From Winogradskya consettensis (GTDB taxonomy: Bacteria; Actinomycetota; Actinomycetes; Mycobacteriales; Micromonosporaceae): a stretch of 64,000 nt of DNA. Both the position numbers and the translations under genes were made by a program. The stretch lies in contig NZ_BOQP01000039.1 of assembly GCF_018332715.1 (NCBI RefSeq), positions 62,001 to 126,000 of the forward strand, written 5' to 3'. This document shows positions 1-7,061 of the stretch, in pieces (position 1 is the first letter of the stretch; every line of letters begins with the position of its first letter). Under the pieces are notes generated by a model, which made no database searches, was not told where the DNA came from, and saw only the letters and a list, made by a program, of their open reading frames with translations.

Positions 1-696
1 GGGGAGCTCGACGGTTTCGAGACGCTGATGCGATGGGAACACCCCGAGCTCGGCTCGGTCTCCCCGCTGCAGTTCATCCCGATCGCCGAGGAGACCGGCC
101 TGATCGTGGACGCCGGCGCGTGGCTGCTGCGCGAGTCGGCCCACCAGCTCGCCGCGTGGCGGGCCGAACGCGGGCCGGACGCCCGGCCGTTGCACGTCTC
201 GGTCAACGTCTCCGTGCGCCAGCTGCGTGACAGGGCGCTGGTGCAGCTCGTGCAGGACGTGCTGGCCGAGACCGGGCTGCCACCCGAGGCGCTCTGGCTC
301 GAGATCACCGAATCGGGCGTCATGGAGGACCTCGAGACCGCCCTGGACACGCTCAATGCCCTGCGCGACCTGGGCGTCACCATGGCGATCGACGATTTCG
401 GCACCGGTTACTCGTCGCTGAGCTATTTGAATCTGCTGCCGGTGGGGATCGTGAAGCTGGACCGTTCGTTCGTCTCCGAGGTCGGCCTGCACGGGGCGAA
501 CGAATCGATCGTGCGGGCGGTGCTGGCGATGACCGGAGCGCTGAACCTGAGGGTCGTGGCGGAGGGCGTTGAGACCGAACTGCAGCGTGACTGGCTCCAC
601 GAACAGGGCTGTGACCTGGGGCAGGGATGGCTTTTCGGTAAGCCCCTGATCGCCACGGCCCATGCCGAGCTGATCCGCCGCGACGTGAGGGTCTGA
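1..696 (+). CDS. EAL-domain c-di-GMP phosphodiesterase, 3' part (runs off window start)
   Basis: The frame is open from base 1, so the N-terminus lies outside the window. The visible 231 codons are an almost complete EAL domain, which hydrolyses cyclic di-GMP to pGpG. The conserved elements are all present: ExLxR as ETLMR at the very start, VNVSVRQL, the ITE motif in LEITESG, IDDFGTGYSSL with the metal-binding Asp pair, the Lys in VKLDRSFV, AEGVET and the closing GQGWLFGKPL. No catalytic residue is missing, so the domain should be active. An upstream GGDEF, PAS or membrane part is likely from family habit but cannot be seen. It converges on the next gene with a 10-bp gap. Confidence 0.94.
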   Translation, partial: GELDGFETLMRWEHPELGSVSPLQFIPIAEETGLIVDAGAWLLRESAHQLAAWRAERGPDARPLHVSVNVSVRQLRDRALVQLVQDVLAETGLPPEALWLEITESGVMEDLETALDTLNALRDLGVTMAIDDFGTGYSSLSYLNLLPVGIVKLDRSFVSEVGLHGANESIVRAVLAMTGALNLRVVAEGVETELQRDWLHEQGCDLGQGWLFGKPLIATAHAELIRRDVRV

Positions 697-706
697 CCCG
701 GGCTGA

Positions 707-1609
707 CTATTCAAGTGACAGCACCACCTTGCCCCGCCCATGGCCGCTCTCCACGACGGTGTGCGCTGCCACGACCTGCGCGAACGGGTAGACCCGCACG
801 GGCATGACGACCTCGCCCCGAGCGGCGAGCGCGATGACGCCTGCCAGACGGGCCGGGGAGCGGCCGACCCGGACCATCGTGGCGCCGTACTGCTGCGCGG
901 AGGGGTCACCCACGATCGTGCCGACACGCTCCGGTGCGACCCCGAGCTCCACGGACTGCTTGATCGCCTGGCCACCCACGGCGTCGATGGCGACGGTCAC
1001 CCGTTCGCCGAGAGCACGGACGGCGTCGACCAGGCCGTCGCCGTAGGTCACCGGGATCGCGCCGAGCCCGCGGAGATAGCCGTGGTTCTCCGGGCTCGCC
1101 GTGGCGATGACGGTGGCGCCCGCGAGCCTGGCAAGCTGGGTGGCGACCGTGCCGACCGAGCCGGCCCCGGCATGCATGAGCAGGACGTCGCCCGATCCCA
1201 CGCCCAGCTCGTGCAGGGCACCGGAGGCGGTCTGCGCGGCGGCGACCAGCCCGGCGGCGACGGGAAAGCCGAGCTCGGCGGGCTTGGGGACGACCGTGGC
1301 GGCGTCGGCGATCACATAGTCGGCGCAGGCGTCGAGCATCGAGGAACCGAGCACCGCGGTGCCCGCCTCGAGGCCGATGACGCCGGCGCCGACCTGATCG
1401 ATGATCCCGGCATATTCCTGACCGATCCGCTGCGGGAAGGTGGCCGGGATCCGGGTCATCCGGCCGGTCCGGAACTTCACGTCGAACGGCTGGACCCCGG
1501 CGGCGTGGACCCGCACCCGGACCTGGCCGGGGCCGGGCTCGGGATCGGGTAGCTCGGTGATGTGCAGGACGCCGGGCGGGCCGAAGCGGTCGAACGTGGC
1601 GGCTCTCAT
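707..1609 (-). CDS. MDR-family NAD(P)H-dependent oxidoreductase (quinone-reductase type)
   Basis: This 300-aa protein has the medium-chain dehydrogenase fold: a GroES-like N-terminal half (AAGVQPFDVKFRTG, then GQEYAGIIDQVG) followed by a Rossmann nucleotide-binding half with GAGSVGTVATQLARLAG around residues 150-166. The zinc-ligand GHE motif is replaced by GQE and the structural-zinc cysteine cluster is absent. That points to the zinc-free quinone oxidoreductase branch rather than alcohol dehydrogenases. The start at 1609 is chosen because an AGGAGG sits about 9 nt upstream; an ATG 6 nt earlier would crowd it. The substrate is not predictable. The gene is transcribed alone, away from the next gene. 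Confidence 0.9.
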   Translation of the reverse strand: MRAATFDRFGPPGVLHITELPDPEPGPGQVRVRVHAAGVQPFDVKFRTGRMTRIPATFPQRIGQEYAGIIDQVGAGVIGLEAGTAVLGSSMLDACADYVIADAATVVPKPAELGFPVAAGLVAAAQTASGALHELGVGSGDVLLMHAGAGSVGTVATQLARLAGATVIATASPENHGYLRGLGAIPVTYGDGLVDAVRALGERVTVAIDAVGGQAIKQSVELGVAPERVGTIVGDPSAQQYGATMVRVGRSPARLAGVIALAARGEVVMPVRVYPFAQVVAAHTVVESGHGRGKVVLSLE

Positions 1610-1764
1610 GCCATGACCCTCCTGCCTCCAGTCGAGGGGAGGTCAAGGGCGAGCGCCCAATTTTCCGTGCCTATCTTCGGGGCCGATTCTCTGACCTTGG
1701 GCTGAACGGTCACGATCTGGTGCACCGCTTCGACCGGCCTGGCGGGCATCGCTACGGTAAGCGC

Positions 1765-2337
1765 GTGTCTGAGATCCCGTGGTGGGGCCTTCCCCTCGTC
1801 GCCGCAGTGTCTGCCCTGGTGGGCGCCGGTGTGGCTGTACTCGTGTCGGCCCGCAACAACTACGTGCGCAGTCGTGCCAAGCGCACCAAACGGTGGTACG
1901 CCGAGCGCCGTGACGCATATGTCGCATTGCTGACCCAGTTCGAGCGGGCGAGTTACCGGCTTCGGGCAGCACTGGACTCCGGGCAGCCGATGCCCGCGCC
2001 GTTCACGTACCTCGACGAGGCGGGCCCCGCGGTTATGCAGGTGCGTCTTCTGTCCTCCGGAACGGTGCGCAGCGCCGCTCTCGCCGTGCACCTGCTGCTG
2101 GAGAAGCTGTACACCCCGAGCCCCACGCCGCCGCCCGGGGTGGAGCCGGGCAAAGCCGTCCGCGAGATGCTCGGCCAGGTATCGCTCGTGATGCAGGAGC
2201 TGGAAGCCGCGATCCGCGTGGAGCTGGAAATCGAGATCACCCCGCCCCCCGCGCTGCCCGAGTCGGCACCTAAGTCCCGCCGGTCAACTTTCAAGAGGGC
2301 AGCTGCGGAAAATCAGGAGTCACGCGTCACTGGCTGA
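1765..2337 (+). CDS. membrane-anchored protein of unknown function
   Basis: I do not recognise this family. The GTG at 1765 gives 190 aa starting VSEIPWWGLPLVAAVSALVG; an in-frame ATG at 1720 would add 15 unlikely residues ahead of the membrane segment. Residues about 7-26 form one hydrophobic helix, followed by a basic cytoplasmic stretch (RSRAKRTKRWYAERRDAY) and a mostly helical region, and a proline-rich, basic C-terminus. The layout (single anchor, basic stop-transfer, cytosolic helical domain) suggests an inner-membrane protein with its bulk inside. It stands between the oxidoreductase and the aldolase with no clear operon partner. Confidence 0.62.
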   Translation: MSEIPWWGLPLVAAVSALVGAGVAVLVSARNNYVRSRAKRTKRWYAERRDAYVALLTQFERASYRLRAALDSGQPMPAPFTYLDEAGPAVMQVRLLSSGTVRSAALAVHLLLEKLYTPSPTPPPGVEPGKAVREMLGQVSLVMQELEAAIRVELEIEITPPPALPESAPKSRRSTFKRAAAENQESRVTG

Positions 2338-2386
2338 GTCGGCCCGGGCGCGGGATGCTGGAGCCCTTCGAAGGGGGAGGGCATCC

Positions 2387-3028
2387 ATGACGGACAATCC
2401 AGTTTCTGAAGAGGTCACCGAGTCGGTCGTTCGCAGCGGGGTGGTCGCGGTCCTGCGGGCGCCCACTGCGGACTACTTCGCAGCCGTCGGCGACGTGCTC
2501 GTGGAAGCCGGCATCACCGCGCTCGAAGTCACGCTGACCTGCGAAGGTGCCATCGACGCGATCGCGGGTCTGCGTCGGCAGCTACCACCGCATGTGGCCC
2601 TCGGCGCCGGTTCGGTGCTCACCCCGGACGATGCGAAGGCCAGTGTCGATGCCGGTGCGGCCTTCCTGGTCTCGCCCGTTCTCGTGCCAGGTCTCGACGG
2701 CTTCGGCGTGCCGTTCTATCCGGGCGCGTTCAGCCCCACCGAGATCTACAACGCCAGCCGCGCGGGTGCGCCGCTCGTCAAACTCTTCCCCGCGTCGGCG
2801 GTCCGGCCGCGCTATCTCAAGGATCTGCACGCACCGCTGCCCGATCTGCGCATCATGCCCACCGGCGGCATCGAGATCTCCGACATCGCCACCTGGCTCT
2901 CCGCCGGCGCCGCCGCGGTGGGCCTGGGTAGCCCGCTCGTCGGTGACGCCGTTCGCGGCGGGAGTCTCGCGGCCCTGGCCAGACGCGCCCGCCACGCCGC
3001 CGACGCCGTGGCCTACGCCCGATCATGA
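2387..3028 (+). CDS. eda: 2-dehydro-3-deoxy-phosphogluconate (KDPG) aldolase
   Basis: Class I aldolase that cleaves KDPG to pyruvate and glyceraldehyde 3-phosphate. At 213 aa it has the family's normal length. The Schiff-base lysine is in LVKLFPAS (about residue 132), the general acid/base Glu is in ITALEVTLT (about residue 47), and the phosphate-binding PTGGI loop is present. A GGGAGG ribosome-binding site precedes the ATG. The stop codon overlaps the next start by 4 nt (ATGA), so it is translationally coupled to a sugar kinase that would make its substrate. Specificity for 2-keto-3-deoxy-galactonate or related acids cannot be excluded. Confidence 0.93.
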   Translation: MTDNPVSEEVTESVVRSGVVAVLRAPTADYFAAVGDVLVEAGITALEVTLTCEGAIDAIAGLRRQLPPHVALGAGSVLTPDDAKASVDAGAAFLVSPVLVPGLDGFGVPFYPGAFSPTEIYNASRAGAPLVKLFPASAVRPRYLKDLHAPLPDLRIMPTGGIEISDIATWLSAGAAAVGLGSPLVGDAVRGGSLAALARRARHAADAVAYARS

Positions 3029-3954
3029 CGGGGCTGCTCACCTTCGGCGAGACCATGGGCGTGGTCGCAGCCGACACGATCGGCCGCCTCGAGCACGCAC
3101 GCGGTTTCACCTTCGGCATCGGCGGCGCGGAGAGCAACGTCGCCCTGGGGGTGGCCCGTCTCGGCGGCGACGCCGTCTGGATAGGCCGTATCGGGCCGGA
3201 TGCGGCGGGTGACCTGATCGAGCACAGGCTCCGCGCAGGCGGGGTGCGCGCAGTGACTATCCGAGACACGTCCTTCACCGGACTGATGGTCAAGCATCGC
3301 CGCACGGGTTCGGTGCTGCACGTCGACTATCACCGCGCAGGCAGTGCGGGTTCCCGCCTCGCCCCCGCCGACATCCCGGTGGAGACGGTGCGAGAGGCGA
3401 GCATTCTGCACGTCACCGGCATTACGCCGGCGCTGAGCGACACCGCCCGTGCAGCGGTCTTCCAGGCGGTGGAAACGGCCCAGGCAGCGCACGTGCCGGT
3501 CTCCATCGACATCAACTATCGCTCGAAGCTGTGGTCGCGGTACGACGCGTCGCCCGTGCTGATGGACCTGATCACCCGCGCCGATGTGGTCTTCGCCGGC
3601 CCCGACGAAGCCGCCCTGGTCGTCGACGGCCCGCCGTTGAAGGGTCTGGCTGCGCTGGGTCCGTCCGAAGTGGTCATCAAGGACGGCGCACGCGGCTGCG
3701 AAGCGCTCATCGGCGGCGAGCATTACGCACTCCCCGCACTTTCGGTGACGGTTGTGGATCCGGTGGGTGCCGGCGACGCCTTCGTTGCCGGCTATCTCAC
3801 GGAGCGGCTCGCCGGTGCGGGTGCGGATTCACGGCTGCGCACGGCGATCGCGGCGGGGGCGTTCGCGGTGACGGTGCCGGGGGACTGCGAGGGCATGCCG
3901 TCGCGCGAGGATCTCGGGCTCCTGGTCGCGGCTTCGGACAACGTCGCGCGTTGA
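3025..3954 (+). CDS. kdgK: PfkB-family sugar kinase, probable 2-keto-3-deoxygluconate kinase
   Basis: A 309-aa ribokinase-type kinase. The N-terminal PfkB signature region reads GGAESNVALGVARLGG, and the C-terminal ATP/catalytic signature DPVGAGDAF lies near residues 245-253, with the catalytic Asp in GAGD. The 4-nt overlap with the upstream KDPG aldolase gene makes phosphorylation of 2-keto-3-deoxygluconate to KDPG the natural assignment. Together the pair would feed a uronate or sugar-acid breakdown route into central metabolism. No transporter or regulator for such a sugar is adjacent. The kinase family is certain from sequence; substrate choice is inferred from the neighbour. Confidence 0.88.
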   Translation: MTGLLTFGETMGVVAADTIGRLEHARGFTFGIGGAESNVALGVARLGGDAVWIGRIGPDAAGDLIEHRLRAGGVRAVTIRDTSFTGLMVKHRRTGSVLHVDYHRAGSAGSRLAPADIPVETVREASILHVTGITPALSDTARAAVFQAVETAQAAHVPVSIDINYRSKLWSRYDASPVLMDLITRADVVFAGPDEAALVVDGPPLKGLAALGPSEVVIKDGARGCEALIGGEHYALPALSVTVVDPVGAGDAFVAGYLTERLAGAGADSRLRTAIAAGAFAVTVPGDCEGMPSREDLGLLVAASDNVAR

Positions 3955-4009
3955 CGAGAAAGGATTGTTGAGACGCCGTTGTGGCGCTCATCGAAGCCTT
4001 CGGTCCGTG

Positions 4010-4305
4010 GGCGGCGGCCGACGCCGGGCGGCCGAGACGCCGGGCGGTCGAGACGTCGGCCGGCGCCGGGCGGTCGAGAGGTCGGGCGGTTGAGACGTCG
4101 GGCGAGGTCGGGCGGTTGGGGCGGTGGGCGAAATCGGGCGGTCGAGACGTCGGGCGAGGTCGGGCGGTCGGGGCGGTGGGCGAAATCGGGCGGTCGAGGC
4201 TATGGGCTGAGGTCGGGCGGTCGAGGCGATGAACGAGGTCGTGTGGTCGGGGCGGTGGGCGGGGTCGTGTGGTCGGGGTGCCGGGCGGAGTCGGGTAGTT
4301 GAGGT
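4010..4305. repeat. degenerate GC-rich tandem repeat tract between genes
   Basis: The 390 bp between the sugar kinase and the next gene hold no convincing gene. They consist of many variants of a CGGGCGGTCGAGACGTCGGG-like word. Two neighbouring blocks, 4087-4138 and 4139-4190, are near-identical with a 52-bp period and differ at a few positions (TTGAG/TCGAG, TTGG/TCGG). Open frames through it are simple Gly/Arg/Ala strings produced by the repeat. The tract stops just before the promoter of the following gene. Confidence 0.8.
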
Positions 4306-4307
4306 GC

Positions 4308-4344
4308 CGGGGGGGTGTCGTACCCCCGGCCTAGGGTTCGGGGT
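4308..4344 (+). promoter_or_regulatory. inverted repeat and leaderless-type -10 box
   Basis: CCGGGGG (4308-4314) and CCCCCGG (4324-4330) form a 7-bp inverted repeat. It is followed at once by TAGGGT (4332-4337), which fits the TAnnnT -10 pattern and lies 7 nt before the ATG at 4345. No ribosome-binding site is visible, so a leaderless transcript is likely. The inverted repeat sits where a repressor would block the promoter, though it could also simply end transcription arriving from upstream. Confidence 0.5.
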
Positions 4345-5367
4345 ATGACAGCAGCGATCGATTACTCGTCGCCCGGGGTTTTCACCGATCTCAGCGGGGT
4401 GCCGCTGTTAGCGCTCGAAGGGTTGCCCTCCGACCCCGTGGGGCTGTGCGAGTTGGTGCGGCATCTTGTGATCCAGCCCGCGGATGCCCGGGCGGCCGGT
4501 GTGCCGGAGGGGCGCTTCGCCGAGAACCAGCTGCATCGTGCCGCCGACATGGTCACCGCGTTGATGGCGGTGGATCCTGCGCCATTGAGCTCTCCACGGG
4601 CTCCGGAGCATCGGGTCATCGGGTCATGCCGGCATTTCGCCGTTCTGGCTTGCGCTCTGCTTCGGCATCGGGGGATCGCGGCGCGGACCCGCTGCGGGTT
4701 CGGGACGTACTTCCAGGTGGGGAAGGGCCTCGACCACTGGATCATCGACTACCAGCAGCCTGAGCCGGGCCGTCTTGAGCCGGGCCGTCTTGAGCCGGGC
4801 CGTCTTGAGCCGGGCCGTCCTGAGTCGGGCCGTCCTGAGCAGGACAGTCTTGAGCCGGGCCGTCCTGAGTCGGGCCATCTTGAGCAGGACAGTCTTGAGC
4901 CGGGTCGTTCCGCGCCGGGTCGTTCCGCGTCGGGTCGCTCTGAGCAGGGCGGTTCTGACCGGCGGCGGTGGGTGCGTGTGGATGCGGAGATCATGGGGTC
5001 GTCCTTGGTGGAGGATGCCACGGATCTGAAGCCCGGCGAGTTCGTGACGGGTGGGGAGGCTTGGGTGGCCTATCGCTCCGGGGGACTCGATGCTTCTCAG
5101 TACGGCGTGCCCGGCACTGAGAACTGGGGGCCTGCTGAGATTCGGGGTAACGCTGTTCGGGATCTGGCCTGTCTGAACAAGCTGGAGACGTTGCCGTGGG
5201 ATGAGTGGGGGCGGATGCAGGCGTCGTACAGGGGCGAGACCGGGGCCGATTATGACGGGCTGCTGGACGCGGTTGCGGAGGCCTGTGCCGCTGATGATCC
5301 TGCGGCTGCTGTGGGCCTGTATGCGACTGCGGACCTTCGGGTGCCGCTGGAGTTGGTCGGTCGGTAG
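4345..5367 (+). CDS. transglutaminase-like domain protein with an internal repeat insertion
   Basis: This 340-aa cytosolic protein has a transglutaminase-like cysteine-protease core. The candidate nucleophile is in GSCRHFAVLACALLRHRGI, the His in GLDHWIIDY, and an Asp follows two residues on. Directly after this third motif, residues about 139-204 are a low-complexity run of LEPGR-type pentapeptides (positive, proline-rich), encoded by a 15-nt DNA repeat. The fold then resumes with RRWVRVDAEIMG. The run interrupts the core in a surface loop and looks like recent expansion. The start at 4345 is preferred over 4315 because of the promoter spacing. Family members act as peptidases or amidases; the substrate here is unknown. 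Confidence 0.75.
   Translation: MTAAIDYSSPGVFTDLSGVPLLALEGLPSDPVGLCELVRHLVIQPADARAAGVPEGRFAENQLHRAADMVTALMAVDPAPLSSPRAPEHRVIGSCRHFAVLACALLRHRGIAARTRCGFGTYFQVGKGLDHWIIDYQQPEPGRLEPGRLEPGRLEPGRPESGRPEQDSLEPGRPESGHLEQDSLEPGRSAPGRSASGRSEQGGSDRRRWVRVDAEIMGSSLVEDATDLKPGEFVTGGEAWVAYRSGGLDASQYGVPGTENWGPAEIRGNAVRDLACLNKLETLPWDEWGRMQASYRGETGADYDGLLDAVAEACAADDPAAAVGLYATADLRVPLELVGR
4762..4955 (+). repeat. in-frame 15-nt minisatellite inside the transglutaminase-like gene
   Basis: About a dozen copies of CTTGAGCCGGGCCGT and variants (CCTGAGTCGGGCCGT, CTTGAGCAGGACAGT, TCCGCGCCGGGTCGT) stand head to tail. They encode Leu/Pro-Glu-Pro/Ser-Gly-Arg pentapeptides. The first copies are identical at the DNA level and later ones diverge. 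Because the unit is a multiple of three, copy-number change would keep the reading frame. Confidence 0.88.
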
Positions 5368-5442
5368 GGCATAGCAGGCCGCGGGGGTCAGCCGTAGTAC
5401 TCGCCTTCGCGGCCGGCGGGGATGAGCTGGCTGAACAGTCGG

Positions 5443-6351
5443 TCAGTGGGGGCGGGAGCGGAGGCGGCGGAGCATGCGGGCGTCGGTGAAGCCTACGGAG
5501 TGGGCGGCGGATTCGATGGTGGCGCCGTGGCTGATGAGGTGTTCGGCTCGTTCGAGGCGGAGGAGTTGCTGGTAGCGGAGGGGGGTGCTGCCGGTGGCGG
5601 ATTCGAAGCGGCGGGTGAGGGTTCGTTCGCTGATTCCGGCGGTGCGGGCCAGGTCGGTGAGGGGGAGTTGTTCCTTGAAATCGGTTTCGATGCGGTCTTG
5701 GACCCGGTGGACGGCATCGCTGAGGTGGGCTCGGTGGCGGAGCATGGCGCTCTGTTGGCTGTCGTTGCCGTTGCGGCGGGCGTAGACGACCATCTGGCGG
5801 GCGACGCGGGCGGCGGCTGCGGGGCCGTGGTGGGTGGCGACCAGGTGGAGGGCCAGGTCGATGCCGCTGGCGATGCCGGCCGAGGTCACGACGCGGCCGT
5901 CCGTGACGTAGAGGACGTCGGGGATGACCTCGGCCAGGGGGTAGCGGCGGGCGAGGGTGTGCTGGATGTCGTGGTGGGTGGTGCAGCGGCGGCCGTTGAG
6001 GAGCCCGGCCCTGCCCAGGGCGTCGGCGCCGGCGCAGATGCTGGCCACCGTGCCGCCCGCGGTGTGGTGGGCGGTCAGCCGGTCGAGGGTCTGCTGCTGC
6101 AGGTGGCCGTTGGTGGTGCCGGGGCGGACGCTCCAGCCGGGGACCACCACCAGGTCGTCCGGGGTCAGGTCCGGCCACTGTTTCGTGGCGAGGAGGGTGA
6201 CGCCCTGGTGGGTGGTGATCTGCTCGTGCTCCGCGACGTAGGTGGGGCGGTAGTCGTGCCCGTACTCGGCCGCGGTGGAGAAGACCTGGGCGGCCCCGGC
6301 GAGGTCCAGCAGGTGCAGGCCGGGCACGAGGACGAAGACCACCTGGCTCAC
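5443..6351 (-). CDS. GlxA-family regulator (DJ-1/PfpI domain plus AraC HTH), C-terminus cut short
   Basis: A 302-aa transcription regulator. The N-terminal DJ-1/PfpI-like domain starts VVFVLVPGLHLLDLAGAAQV and has the nucleophile-elbow cysteine in ASICAGADALG. An AraC-type HTH follows (LTDLARTAGISERTLTRRF). The second HTH breaks off after AHSVGFTDARMLRRL and ends RSRPH, where related proteins continue for 15-20 residues. Another frame just downstream carries a plausible tail (TDRLFSQLIPAGREGEYYG, ending near 5388), so a frameshift or a recent truncation is possible. The GTG start overlaps the upstream isochorismatase stop (GTGA), indicating an operon. Confidence 0.85.
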   Translation of the reverse strand: MSQVVFVLVPGLHLLDLAGAAQVFSTAAEYGHDYRPTYVAEHEQITTHQGVTLLATKQWPDLTPDDLVVVPGWSVRPGTTNGHLQQQTLDRLTAHHTAGGTVASICAGADALGRAGLLNGRRCTTHHDIQHTLARRYPLAEVIPDVLYVTDGRVVTSAGIASGIDLALHLVATHHGPAAAARVARQMVVYARRNGNDSQQSAMLRHRAHLSDAVHRVQDRIETDFKEQLPLTDLARTAGISERTLTRRFESATGSTPLRYQQLLRLERAEHLISHGATIESAAHSVGFTDARMLRRLRSRPH

Positions 6352-6932
6352 GATCCGGTCAGCTCACTCACGGTTGTCACGGTAGCGAATCGGCCTGCGA
6401 GGGCGTACTCGGTGCGGGAAATGATGTCGGCGACCGGGAGGGTGCGGGGGTCGGCGAGGAGTTCGTCGACGGTGAGGTCGGTGGGGGCTGAGCGGTGGGC
6501 GATCGGGAAGGTCGTGGTGGCGTCGGTGACGAAGGTGATCGTGTAACCGAAGTCCGCTCCGACCCGGGCGGTGGTTTCCACGCACTGCTCCGTCTGGATG
6601 CCGCAGAGGGTGAGCTCGTGGATGCCCGCGGTGGTCAGGAGCTGCTGCAGGTTGGTGGTGGTGAACGAGTTTCGCGAGGTCTTGGTGAGAATTGGCTCGC
6701 CGTCGGCGGGGGACAGCTCGGCGAACGGGCGGACGTGGCCCGAACTGGGGTCGAAGACGCCGCCGGTGCCGGGTTCGCTGTGCAGGATCCAGATGACCAG
6801 GTCGCCGGCGGCACGGGCGGTGTCGATCAGTGCCTGCACGGGCTTGGCGATGTCGGGGTTGCCGACCGCTTTCCAGGACGGGCGGGCACGGAAGGATTCC
6901 TGGACGTCGATGACGATGAGCGCTTTTGTCAT
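6348..6932 (-). CDS. isochorismatase-family cysteine hydrolase
   Basis: A 194-aa alpha/beta hydrolase of the isochorismatase/nicotinamidase group. The catalytic Asp is in ALIVIDVQESF near the N-terminus, a Lys sits in LTKTSRNSF, and the nucleophilic Cys is in CGIQTEQCVETTARVG. Its length is typical for single-domain members. Its stop overlaps the start of the GlxA-type regulator, a pairing often seen for amide or cyclic-imide metabolism. Nothing in the sequence fixes the substrate. Confidence 0.88.
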   Translation of the reverse strand: MTKALIVIDVQESFRARPSWKAVGNPDIAKPVQALIDTARAAGDLVIWILHSEPGTGGVFDPSSGHVRPFAELSPADGEPILTKTSRNSFTTTNLQQLLTTAGIHELTLCGIQTEQCVETTARVGADFGYTITFVTDATTTFPIAHRSAPTDLTVDELLADPRTLPVADIISRTEYALAGRFATVTTVSELTGS

Positions 6933-7031
6933 ACGTCGATTCTGGCGTGCTCACGGCGTACTCATAAAGGCATTGGCAGGTCTCGGAGCGGAACGATCCG
7001 GTCAGGGGTTCCGCCGGGGTGGCATGAAATC

Positions 7032-7055
7032 GGGGCGACGCCGAAGCGCCGCCCC
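7032..7055 (-). terminator. UUCG-capped hairpin after the TAP-like hydrolase
   Basis: Read on the minus strand, GGGGCGGCGC, TTCG and GCGTCGCCCC form a 10-bp stem (one G-U pair) closed by a very stable UUCG tetraloop. It begins about 6 nt past the hydrolase stop. There is no U-run, which is common for actinobacterial terminators. It separates the hydrolase from the isochorismatase-regulator pair. Confidence 0.7.
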
Positions 7056-7061
7056 GGGAGA

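Noticed and set aside
3979..4302. Short plus-strand frames in the repeat tract
   Set aside because: They are direct readings of the 52-bp repeat (Gly-Arg-Ala strings) with no ribosome-binding site.
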